Assembly (NCBI GenBank): GCA_019410665.1
Contig: DXSD01000030.1
Coordinates: forward strand, 1 to 20,576
Origin: Fusobacterium sp.
GTDB taxonomy: Bacteria > Fusobacteriota > Fusobacteriia > Fusobacteriales > Fusobacteriaceae
DNA: 20,576 nt
Direction: 5' to 3'
This document shows positions 13,840-20,576 of this stretch, piece after piece. Below the pieces are notes generated by a model. It was given only the letters and a program-made list of their open reading frames with translations. It did no database searches and was not told the origin of the DNA. How positions within the stretch are numbered: the first letter of the stretch is position 1; each line of letters begins with the position of its first letter. The translations under genes were made by a program, and so were the position numbers.

Positions 13840-14611
13840 GGAGATTAAATTAAAAGAATATAAAAATAGCATAGTTTTATTTATAGGGATCTCATTACTA
13901 ATACTTTTACTATATTATCTTTTTTATACTCCACTTATAAATTATCTAGATAAAAAAGATGAGATAGTTAAGTTTGCTTTAAGAGAGAAAAGAGAGAGAA
14001 AAATATTAGAAGCTGGAGAGAGGAGATATTCTCGACTAGAAGAGGAGTTATCAAAAGAGAGAGAAAAGGTGGAGGAGAGTAAAAAAAGAGTAAAAGCTAA
14101 AAGTTTTTTCAATCTTGTGGACTTTGAAGAGCACATTAGTGAAGTAGGAGATAGAAATCTTATTTCAATTGAAACCATTGGAAGAGTAGAAAAAATAGAG
14201 GAAAGTGATAAGATATATGTTCCCTATATAGTTTCTGGGGATTTAAAGGGAATAGAAAATTTTATTGAGGAGCTAGAAGAGAGTGATAAAGGTATTAGCT
14301 TAGGGGAAACAATGGTTATATTGGAAGTAGGAGAAGAGAAGGGAAAATTAATTTGTAAAATGTCAGCTAATGTTTTAAATATTAGAGAAAATGAGGAAAT
14401 AAAAGAGAAAAGATTAAAACTTCGAGAGTTTTTAAGATATAAGATTAAGGAGATAAAAACTATAAATTACAACAATAAAAATTATATAATAGTTAATTAT
14501 CAAAAGGGTGGAAGAGAGATCTTCTACTGTGGAGAGATATTGGAACAAGATGGGAAAAAATATGAGATTTACATGGAGAAAGGGGAGATATTTTTAAAAA
14601 ATACTAAATAA
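13826..14611 (+). CDS. GspM/PilO-like assembly protein
   Basis: The 261-aa protein has a short basic N-terminus, one membrane helix (about 14-34), a strongly charged coiled coil (about 40-92) and a periplasmic domain containing YVPYIVSGDLKGIENFIEEL (131-150). This matches the PilO/GspM pattern in which a beta strand is followed by a helix with IxxFIxxLE. A further ~70 residues (about 190-261), rich in Tyr, Lys and short strands (YIIVNYQKGGREIFYCG), may be an additional PilP- or GspC-like piece reaching toward the secretin, as no separate GspC/PilP gene is seen. The gene overlaps the GspL-like gene by 14 bp. Confidence 0.68.
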   Translation: MAGIKEIKLKEYKNSIVLFIGISLLILLLYYLFYTPLINYLDKKDEIVKFALREKRERKILEAGERRYSRLEEELSKEREKVEESKKRVKAKSFFNLVDFEEHISEVGDRNLISIETIGRVEKIEESDKIYVPYIVSGDLKGIENFIEELEESDKGISLGETMVILEVGEEKGKLICKMSANVLNIRENEEIKEKRLKLREFLRYKIKEIKTINYNNKNYIIVNYQKGGREIFYCGEILEQDGKKYEIYMEKGEIFLKNTK

Positions 14612-14624
14612 TGGGGGGAGAAAT

Positions 14625-16292
14625 ATGTTAAAAAAATATCTAATACTTTTAATATTTTTCTTTATTTGTTATAATAGTTATGGACAGTTTAATGATGATA
14701 GATTGAAGAGTATTAAATTAGAAAGAGAGTTAAATTTACATGAAATCACTTTAGGAGAGACTCTCAATATAATTAGTCAAGAAAATAGTGTAACTATAAT
14801 TCCTTCTGAAGAGATTAAAAATACCATGTTGAATCTTTATTTTCCAAAAGGGGAGTATCTTGAGGATATTTTAAATTCCTTTGTAAAACTATATAATTTA
14901 AAGATTTTTAAAAGTGGAAATATATATGTTCTTACTAAAAGAGATGAGAATAGTGACTATATTTTCTTTGGAAAAATTCTTTCAAAGGGTTATGATGTAG
15001 GAATTGAAGGAGTTAAAGTAAGTTTACTAAATAGTTTTTCTCAACCTACTTATTCTAGTTATGGAGGAAATTTTATACTCACAGGTATTGAACCAGGAGT
15101 ATATATTGCTAAATTTGAAAAAGATGGTTATGTAACTAAGGGAGAAGTAGTTAATCTCTCTCAAAAAAACAGTATTTTAAATATTTCCTTAGAAAGAGAT
15201 AGGGAGATAAAAAATATTAAAGATACAGAAGAGGAAGATGGGTTTTTTTCTAAAATTGACACTATCAATGGAGAGGAGATTGTAACTCAACCCTTTGATC
15301 TATATAATATAGGATGTAATGAAATAAGGGATATATTGAAGGAAAATTACGGTTCTAATTTAAAAGTATCAGTATTAAATAGTAGTAATAGTATAGTTTT
15401 ATCTGGAAGAGAAGAGGTAGTAAAAGGAGCTAAGGTACTGATTGAGGAGTTAGATAGAGATCGAGAACAGATAAGAGTTGATGCTCAAATTTTAGATGTC
15501 AATGACAATCTTTTTGAAACTTTAGGCTTTAACTGGATATATAATGATAGTGGAAAGGTTCAAGGAGAGCAAGGATGGAATCTCTCTTTTTTAGGAAATA
15601 GTGCTATGAATGGATTGGGAAACACTTACTCTTCAACTATAAATGTTGTCAAACAATTTAATGGTGGAAATGATGTTTTAAATTTAGGAATAAATATTTT
15701 AGAATCCACTCAAGATTTGGTTATTAGTTCTAGACCATCAATTTTAGTTATGGATAGAAAAGAGGGGAGTTTTAAAGTAACTGAAGAGGTGATAGTAGGA
15801 GAGGAGAGAGAGGAAAATGATGAAAATGGTAGAGTGATTTCTACCCCGATTTTTAGAGAAGCTGGAATAATTTTAAAGGTGACACCAATTATAAAAAAAG
15901 ATGGTTGGATAATCTTAAAAGTTGTAATTGAGATAAGTAATTTTAAATTAAAAGTAGGTAAAGATGAAAGTCAGGGAAGTGGAACTTATAACTCTGAAGG
16001 TGGATCAAAAATTGGAAGGAGTATTGAAACTACTATTAAAATAAAAGATGGAGAAACAATATTTATTGGAGGATTAAAGAGGGCAACAGTCCATAATTTA
16101 GATAGTAAGTTGCCATTTTTTGGAACTTTACCTATGATAAACTTTTTCTTCAGAAATCAAAATATCAGTCATGAGATAACAGATATATATGTAAAAATGA
16201 GAGTAAATATTGTAAAAGATGAAAAAGAATCCTTTGAAAGAGAAGAGATACATAAAAAAGCAAAGGATATAATAGATAGAAGAATATATTAA
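14625..16292 (+). CDS. gspD: Secretin with an inserted carboxypeptidase-regulatory-like domain
   Basis: This is the outer-membrane channel of the system. A signal peptide (about 1-20, KKYLILLIFFFICYNSYG) is followed by an STN/N0-type domain (about 36-106). Then comes a beta domain (about 113-190) with GIEGVKVSLL, YGGNFILTGIEPGVYIAKFEKDGY and a terminal LNISLE, the pattern of a CarboxypepD_reg-like fold. An N1-like domain (about 225-281, with SNSIVLSGREEVV) leads to the secretin core (about 285-532). That core has AGIILKVTPII (413-423), ETIFIGGL (477-484) and LPFFGTLPMINFFFRN (496-511), the last matching the family VPxLGxxPxxxxLFR motif. At 555 aa it has fewer N domains than typical GspD. GGGGGGAG precedes the ATG. 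Confidence 0.9.
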   Translation: MLKKYLILLIFFFICYNSYGQFNDDRLKSIKLERELNLHEITLGETLNIISQENSVTIIPSEEIKNTMLNLYFPKGEYLEDILNSFVKLYNLKIFKSGNIYVLTKRDENSDYIFFGKILSKGYDVGIEGVKVSLLNSFSQPTYSSYGGNFILTGIEPGVYIAKFEKDGYVTKGEVVNLSQKNSILNISLERDREIKNIKDTEEEDGFFSKIDTINGEEIVTQPFDLYNIGCNEIRDILKENYGSNLKVSVLNSSNSIVLSGREEVVKGAKVLIEELDRDREQIRVDAQILDVNDNLFETLGFNWIYNDSGKVQGEQGWNLSFLGNSAMNGLGNTYSSTINVVKQFNGGNDVLNLGINILESTQDLVISSRPSILVMDRKEGSFKVTEEVIVGEEREENDENGRVISTPIFREAGIILKVTPIIKKDGWIILKVVIEISNFKLKVGKDESQGSGTYNSEGGSKIGRSIETTIKIKDGETIFIGGLKRATVHNLDSKLPFFGTLPMINFFFRNQNISHEITDIYVKMRVNIVKDEKESFEREEIHKKAKDIIDRRIY

Positions 16293-16308
16293 GAAAAGAG
16301 GCAAAGAA

Positions 16309-17307
16309 ATGAGAGAGAAATTTGATTTAAAAGGAATTTTAGAGAGCTTTAAAGATATTAGAATAGGGGTAGTTGGAGATTTGATGCTAGATGATTACAT
16401 CATAGGAGTAGTAGATAGAATATCTCCAGAAGCACCAGTACCTGTGGTAAATGTGAAAGAGGAGAGATTTGTACTTGGTGGAGCTGCTAACGTAGTCAAT
16501 AACCTTTCAGTTTTAGGAGCAAAAACAATCTGTTTTGGAGTTATTGGTGAAGATGATAATGGAAATAGACTTATAAAAACTTTTGAAGAGAAGAGAATAG
16601 ATGCAAGTGGAATAATTAGAACAAAGTTTGTTCCAACAATTGTAAAAAGAAGAATATTAGCTGGAAATCAACAACTATTAAGAATAGATTGGGAGAAAGC
16701 TGAACCTATTTCAACAGAGTTAGAAGATGCTCTTTTAGAAAATTTTTCCTCTAAAATAGACTCTTTAGATGCTGTTATCTTATCAGATTATGATAAAGGG
16801 GTACTAACTCCAAGAGTAGCTAAAGAGATAGTTAGATTATGTAGAGAGAAAAATAAGATAGTTACTGTAGATCCAAAACCTAAAAATGCCTTAAATTACA
16901 TAGGAGCTACTTCTATGACACCAAATAGAAAAGAGGCTATGGAGTGTTTAGGAAAAAGTAAGGTAACAGATTTTGAAAGCTTAGGAAAAGAGTTAAAAGA
17001 AAAATTACAATTAACAAATCTTCTCCTTACTAGAAGTGAAGAGGGGATGAGTCTTTTCTTAGATGAAATTATAAATATTCCTACTTTTGCTAAGGAAGTG
17101 TACGATGTAACAGGAGCTGGAGATACTGTTATTTCAGTATTTACTTTAGCAAGTGCTGCTGGAGTAGATTGGCATGAAGCAGCAAAAATAGCTAATACAG
17201 CTGCTGGAGTAGTAGTAGGAAAGATGGGAACATCAACTGTTACTAAAGAGGAGATTTTAGAGTTCTACAACCAAATTTATGAGAGATGGGAGTGTCACAA
17301 TGCTTAG
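16309..17307 (+). CDS. rfaE1: D-glycero-beta-D-manno-heptose-7-phosphate kinase
   Basis: This PfkB-family kinase makes heptose 1,7-bisphosphate on the path to ADP-heptose for the LPS inner core. Substrate-binding motifs are present: GDLMLDDYIIGVVDRISPEAPVPV (23-46), FVLGGAANVVNNL (54-66), the VDPKPKN block (187-193) and the anion-hole/catalytic DVTGAGDT (266-273). The 332-aa length covers only the kinase domain; the nucleotidyltransferase domain found in the bifunctional HldE is absent, so a separate rfaE2/hldC should exist elsewhere. It starts 16 bp after the secretin gene and overlaps ispF by 8 bases. It presumably shares the upstream transcript or has a promoter within it; I see no terminator in the gap. 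Confidence 0.94.
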   Translation: MREKFDLKGILESFKDIRIGVVGDLMLDDYIIGVVDRISPEAPVPVVNVKEERFVLGGAANVVNNLSVLGAKTICFGVIGEDDNGNRLIKTFEEKRIDASGIIRTKFVPTIVKRRILAGNQQLLRIDWEKAEPISTELEDALLENFSSKIDSLDAVILSDYDKGVLTPRVAKEIVRLCREKNKIVTVDPKPKNALNYIGATSMTPNRKEAMECLGKSKVTDFESLGKELKEKLQLTNLLLTRSEEGMSLFLDEIINIPTFAKEVYDVTGAGDTVISVFTLASAAGVDWHEAAKIANTAAGVVVGKMGTSTVTKEEILEFYNQIYERWECHNA

Positions 17308-17773
17308 AATAGGAAATGGTTATGATGTACATAAATTAGTAGAGGGAAGAAAATTGATTTTAGGTGGGGTGGAGATACCACACACTAAAGGAGTATTAGG
17401 ACACTCAGATGGAGATGTTCTTATTCATGCTATAATGGATGCTATGTTAGGAGCTTTAGCTTTAGGGGATATAGGGCAACATTTTCCTGATACAGATATG
17501 AAATATGAGAATATAGATAGTACAATTTTACTTAAGAGAGTTAAAGAACTTATTCAAGAGAGAGGATATAAAGTTATAAATCTAGATTCAATAATAGTAT
17601 TACAAAAACCTAAAGTTAAACCATATATAGAAGCTATGAGAAAAAGGATAGCAGAAATTTTAGAGGTAGAGATAGAAACTGTAAGTGTTAAGGCTACAAC
17701 TGAAGAAAAATTAGGATTTACTGGAGATGAGTCAGGGGTAAAATCCTATTGTGTAGTATTGTTAGAAAAATAA
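17300..17773 (+). CDS. ispF: 2-C-methyl-D-erythritol 2,4-cyclodiphosphate synthase
   Basis: IspF cyclises CDP-methylerythritol 2-phosphate in the MEP isoprenoid pathway. I start it at 17300 (MLRIGNGYDVH) because the family begins there; an ATG at 17279 would add seven residues inside rfaE1. The zinc ligands Asp9, His11 and His43 are visible in GNGYDVH and in HSDGDVLIHAIMDA. GDIGQHFPDTD and ATTEEKLGFTG are the other conserved blocks. The 157-aa length is normal. Its pairing with a heptose kinase is not a pathway link and probably reflects shared housekeeping expression. Confidence 0.96.
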   Translation: MLRIGNGYDVHKLVEGRKLILGGVEIPHTKGVLGHSDGDVLIHAIMDAMLGALALGDIGQHFPDTDMKYENIDSTILLKRVKELIQERGYKVINLDSIIVLQKPKVKPYIEAMRKRIAEILEVEIETVSVKATTEEKLGFTGDESGVKSYCVVLLEK

Positions 17774-17776
17774 AAT

Positions 17777-17813
17777 TTGACATACTTAGGTCATAATTTA
17801 AGTTTATACTTAA
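17777..17813 (+). promoter_or_regulatory. Possible promoter and dyad upstream of the Spy-like gene
   Basis: TTGACA (17777-17782) is a perfect -35, but the nearest good -10, TATACT (17805-17810), is 22 bp away, longer than ideal. A perfect 6-bp inverted repeat, TTAAGT-N4-ACTTAA (17798-17813), covers that -10, as an operator would. A regulated promoter is plausible. Confidence 0.35.
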
Positions 17814-17848
17814 CATATAAAGAAAATAAACTTATGGAGGGATGATCT

Positions 17849-18205
17849 ATGAAAAAGATAATTATGTTAGCAGGAGCAATAACTATAGCACTAGGAGTTT
17901 CAGCCTTTGCTCAAAATATGAATGGAATGGGATTAAATCAAAGAAATCAAAATAATATTAATTACTCAATGGGAAGAGGAAGACACCATTCAAGATATTG
18001 TTGTGAGAATGGATATATTCAAAGTAAAGAGATAGAAAGTAATAGAATCTCTATTATGGAGAAAAGAGTGGAAATAAGAAAAGAGTTGATTAAAGATACT
18101 CCAGATTGGAATAAAGTTGAAAAACTTAATCAAGAGATAGCTTCTAAGAGAGCAGAAAATCAAACTATAATGTTAAAAGAGAGAATAAATAATAGAAATA
18201 TCTAA
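17849..18205 (+). CDS. Small Spy/CpxP-like periplasmic protein
   Basis: The 118-aa protein has a clear Sec signal peptide (KKIIMLAGAITIALGVSAFA), cleaved after AFA at residue 21. An Asn/Gln/Gly/Met-rich linker follows, then a His-His and Cys-Cys cluster (HH 46-47, CC 51-52) that could bind metal. The C-terminal half is two charged helices. RISIMEKRVEIRKELI, then DTPDWNKVEKLNQEIASKRA resembles the Spy/CpxP/ZraP (LTXXQ) family of periplasmic chaperone-like proteins, which have repeated helical pieces and respond to envelope or metal stress. GGAGGG precedes the ATG. It stands alone after ispF and ends in a strong terminator. Family assignment is by pattern and moderately sure. Confidence 0.7.
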   Translation: MKKIIMLAGAITIALGVSAFAQNMNGMGLNQRNQNNINYSMGRGRHHSRYCCENGYIQSKEIESNRISIMEKRVEIRKELIKDTPDWNKVEKLNQEIASKRAENQTIMLKERINNRNI

Positions 18206-18212
18206 ATAATAT

Positions 18213-18263
18213 AGAAAAAGTTTTACAAATTAATCTATTATGATTAAATGTAAAACTTTTTCT
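18213..18263. terminator. Strong bidirectional terminator between convergent genes
   Basis: AGAAAAAGTTTTACA (18213-18227) and TGTAAAACTTTTTCT (18249-18263) are a perfect 15-bp inverted repeat. A further TTAATC/GATTAA pairing lies within the loop. The A-run and T-run in the arms supply a U-tract in both directions. It ends both the Spy-like gene (plus) and the symporter gene (minus). Confidence 0.85.
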
Positions 18264-18273
18264 TTAATTTTAC

Positions 18274-19734
18274 CTAATTATTTTTTTCCTTATCTTCATA
18301 GAATAGAGGAATTTGATCTTCAGGTTTAGGTTCCTGTTTTAAAATATATTTAGTTTTATAGTCTTTAAATAGTTTAAAGAAAGTACCACTTAAAGATAAG
18401 ATTACAGCAACATTTATAAATGTTGGAACAGCAGTTGTAAAGTCTGCAAATAACCAAACAGTAGCACCAGGCATTCCAACAGTAGTAGCCATAACAACCA
18501 TTATAAATCCAGGTACTGGATAGAATATTTTATAGAACTTAAGGATTCCATCTTTTAATTTTGGTGATGATTTCATTAAGTGTCTTAAAATTATCTCATA
18601 GTAAGCATACCAACCAGATGAAGTAGTAACTCCAAATAGGAAGATACCAGTAGCAATAAATATTTTACTAGCTGCTCCCATTCCAGTTTCAAAAGCATTA
18701 AGAGTAAGAGTAGCTCCAGTAGCACCACTATTCCAAACTCCTGTAATAACAATTACTAAACAAGTTAAAGTACAAACTATGATTGTGTCAACAAACACTT
18801 CAAATGCTCCCCAAAGTCCTTGTTTAATAGGATGGTCAGTTTGAGCAGAAGCATGAATCATAGGAGAACTTCCCCAACCAGCTTCGTTACTAAATACAGA
18901 TCTTGCCATACCAATTCTCATAACTTGTCTAAATCCAGCTCCAGCAAATCCTCCCACAGCAGCAGTTCCAGTGAAAGCTCCAGAGAAGATTAATCTAAAA
19001 GTTTCAGGTAAGTTATTAAGATTAATAGCAACTATATATAGAGCAGCTCCAACATAGAAAACACACATAAATGGAACTATTTTACTAGCAAGTTTTCCAA
19101 GAGATTTAATTCCACCAATGATTAAAATATAGTTACAAACTATATAGATAATACTAGCATATATTATTTTTATTCCAAAAGCAGAACTAACAGCTTCTGA
19201 TACAGTATAGTTTTGTACTGTGATAAAGAAAGTAGAGAAGATTCCACCACCAAAGATAGCAGCAGGAATAATCCACCATTTATGACCTTTTTCCTCTCCT
19301 AATCCTTTTTCCATATAGTAAGTAGGTCCACCATATGGATCTCCCTTTTCATCTTTTTGTCTGTAGTAAACTCCTAGAGAAACTTCAGCCATCTTTAGAA
19401 TCATACCAAGGAATGCTGCAACCCATAACCAAAATAGAGATCCAGGTCCTCCAACAGCCATAGCAGTAGCAACTCCACCAATGTTACCTACACCAACTGA
19501 ACCTCCAATAGCAGTAGCAACAGCTTCAAAAGGTGTAATTAACCCTTTTCCATCTCCTTCTGCTTTATTTCCTTTTTTAACAATTTTAAAAATTGTTTCA
19601 GAGAAAATATGCTTTAGGTGAAAAACTTGGAAAAATCCAGTTCTAATAGTAAAGTACATTCCAGTTCCAAGAATGATTACAATAATAGGTAATCCCCATA
19701 AAAAATTAACCAATGCTTCAAAATAATGCAACAT
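18274..19734 (-). CDS. Sodium:alanine/glycine symporter (AGCS family)
   Basis: This inner-membrane carrier imports alanine or glycine with sodium. I start it at 19734 (MLHYFEAL), right after GGAGGGGG; a start 14 codons upstream would overlap that site. The 486-aa protein has about ten hydrophobic helices. Conserved AGCS blocks include TGFFQVFHLKHIF, AIGGSVGVGNIGGVATAMAVGGPGSLFWLW in pieces, GGPTYYMEKGLG, FSNEAGWGSSPMIHASA and ITTSSGWYAY-like GVTTSSGWYAYYE. It is the second gene of a minus-strand pair, 23 bp after the PuuD-like gene, so the transported amino acid and the peptidase product may be linked. It ends 10 bp before the shared terminator. Confidence 0.93.
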   Translation of the reverse strand: MLHYFEALVNFLWGLPIIVIILGTGMYFTIRTGFFQVFHLKHIFSETIFKIVKKGNKAEGDGKGLITPFEAVATAIGGSVGVGNIGGVATAMAVGGPGSLFWLWVAAFLGMILKMAEVSLGVYYRQKDEKGDPYGGPTYYMEKGLGEEKGHKWWIIPAAIFGGGIFSTFFITVQNYTVSEAVSSAFGIKIIYASIIYIVCNYILIIGGIKSLGKLASKIVPFMCVFYVGAALYIVAINLNNLPETFRLIFSGAFTGTAAVGGFAGAGFRQVMRIGMARSVFSNEAGWGSSPMIHASAQTDHPIKQGLWGAFEVFVDTIIVCTLTCLVIVITGVWNSGATGATLTLNAFETGMGAASKIFIATGIFLFGVTTSSGWYAYYEIILRHLMKSSPKLKDGILKFYKIFYPVPGFIMVVMATTVGMPGATVWLFADFTTAVPTFINVAVILSLSGTFFKLFKDYKTKYILKQEPKPEDQIPLFYEDKEKNN

Positions 19735-19757
19735 AAAAAACCCCCTCCATTTAAAAA

Positions 19758-20489
19758 TTATTTTATATTTTGACAACTATTAACAAACTCAACAAATATT
19801 TTTTTCATCTCTTCATTTCCTCTAGCTGTCATCATCTCAGGGTGCCATTGTACTCCATATAAAAATTTACGAGATTTCATTTGAAAAGCCTCAACTATTC
19901 CATCATCAGTTGTAGCTATGGTGGTTAAACCTTCACCTAATTTATCAACAGATTGATGATGAAAAGAGTTAGTTAGAACTTCTTTTCCATATAATTTTGC
20001 TAAAAAATTGTCATTATCAACTATTTTTACTTTATGAACTGAAAGTTCTGGATAAAAATCTTGTCTATGTTTTAGTACTTCTTTTCCAGTATATTTTAGA
20101 TCTTGGAAAAGAGTTCCTCCTAAAAAGACGTTTAAAAGTTGATGTCCTCTACATATTCCAAGTATAGGTTTTTCAGTTTTAAAAAACTCTTTTAAAACTA
20201 GTAATTCTCCCTCATCTCTTTCAGGAGAAATAACTCCCATTCCATCTTTAAAATCTTGACCATAAAGTTGTGGATTAATATCTACCCCTCCAGCTAATAT
20301 TAAACCATCAAGTAATTTCAGTTGCTCTTTAATTACTTCAATATCTGAAGTTACAGGTAAAATAACAGGGACTCCTCCTCCTGCAATGACAGCTTTAGAA
20401 TAATCTATACTAACAGTAGTACGATGATAATTTCTAAGACCATCTTCAATTTCATGAGCAGAGGTAATCCCGATTATAGGTTTATTCAT
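19758..20489 (-). CDS. Peptidase C26 / gamma-glutamyl-gamma-aminobutyrate hydrolase-like (PuuD type)
   Basis: This is a class I glutamine-amidotransferase-fold hydrolase that cleaves gamma-glutamyl amide bonds. The nucleophile is Cys113 in GICRGHQLLN, and His216 and Glu218 in YGVQWHPEMM complete the triad. Other family blocks are LAGGVDINPQLYG (65-77), SPERDEGE (88-95) and SFHHQSVDKLG (175-185). The 243-aa length is typical. The natural substrate cannot be decided: gamma-glutamyl-GABA in putrescine degradation is the best-studied case, but no other puu genes are visible. The start follows GGGAGGG. It is co-directional with the AGCS symporter. Confidence 0.9.
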   Translation of the reverse strand: MNKPIIGITSAHEIEDGLRNYHRTTVSIDYSKAVIAGGGVPVILPVTSDIEVIKEQLKLLDGLILAGGVDINPQLYGQDFKDGMGVISPERDEGELLVLKEFFKTEKPILGICRGHQLLNVFLGGTLFQDLKYTGKEVLKHRQDFYPELSVHKVKIVDNDNFLAKLYGKEVLTNSFHHQSVDKLGEGLTTIATTDDGIVEAFQMKSRKFLYGVQWHPEMMTARGNEEMKKIFVEFVNSCQNIK

Positions 20490-20508
20490 AAAATAAATCC
20501 CTCCCTTT

Positions 20509-20524
20509 TGTAGTTTATACTACA
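20509..20524. promoter_or_regulatory. Putative operator, inverted repeat next to the -10 box
   Basis: TGTAGT (20509-20514), TTAT, ACTACA (20519-20524) form a perfect inverted repeat starting at the -10 box. A third TGTAGT half-site lies at 20539-20544, inside the promoter spacer and exactly 30 bp from the first. This suggests repressor binding. Confidence 0.45.
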
Positions 20525-20552
20525 TAATATAATTTTTTTGTAGTAAAGTCAA
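20524..20552 (-). promoter_or_regulatory. Promoter of the PuuD-like/symporter operon
   Basis: On the minus strand TTGACT (20552-20547) is separated by exactly 17 bp from TATTAT (20529-20524), a good sigma-70-type promoter about 35 bp upstream of the start codon. Confidence 0.7.
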
Positions 20553-20576
20553 TAATTTTTTTAAAAAAAACAAAAT

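Noticed and set aside
13942..14178. Minus-strand Ser/Leu-rich frame
   Set aside because: It is the antisense of the charged coiled coil in the GspM-like gene.
1..20576. CRISPR array or tRNA genes
   Set aside because: No regularly spaced repeats were seen, and the only tRNA-like structure is the tmRNA terminus.

Overview
The window comes from a very AT-rich, low-GC bacterium with an outer membrane. It carries a type II secretion-like pseudopilus operon with a secretin, a heptose-phosphate kinase of LPS inner-core synthesis, and IspF of the MEP isoprenoid pathway. This mix, with the AT-biased codon use, best fits a Fusobacterium-like species. That placement is an inference from gene content.

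Left part (1-6022): an accessory region, probably most of an integrated element entering at the 3' end of ssrA. It holds a divergent coiled-coil gene cut by the left edge, a decayed and internally deleted transposase, and a tightly coupled two-gene unit. That unit is a 202-aa protein of unknown function followed by a 578-aa AAA+ protein that I recognise as a divergent relative of BrxL, the Lon-like protein of BREX phage defence. A 45-codon gene and a large serine recombinase follow. No other BREX gene (methyltransferase, PglZ, BrxC) is visible. The BrxL relative has lost the first glycine of its P-loop and appears to lack the Lon protease domain, so this is a candidate uncharacterised defence-type module.

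Junction (6001-6860): the recombinase frame runs 29 codons into the antisense strand of ssrA (tmRNA), the likely attachment site. smpB lies just upstream of ssrA on the same strand, so the trans-translation pair is intact.

Centre (7049-16292): a compact operon of eleven genes, mostly overlapping, encodes a type II secretion/type IV pilus-like machine. In order these are a GspH-like minor pseudopilin, a 60-aa membrane or secreted protein, GspE ATPase, GspF platform, the major pseudopilin GspG, a small prepilin peptidase, GspI-, GspJ- and GspK-like minor pseudopilins, GspL-like and GspM-like assembly proteins, and the secretin. No retraction ATPase is present, which favours secretion or a pseudopilus over a twitching pilus. 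The secretin carries a carboxypeptidase-regulatory-like beta domain between its N-terminal domains.

Right part (16309-20576): rfaE1 and ispF overlap and continue on the same strand. A small Spy/CpxP-like periplasmic protein follows, ending in a strong bidirectional terminator shared with a convergent two-gene unit. That unit is a PuuD-type peptidase C26 protein and an AGCS sodium:alanine/glycine symporter, expressed from a good promoter at the right edge that overlaps a short inverted repeat.
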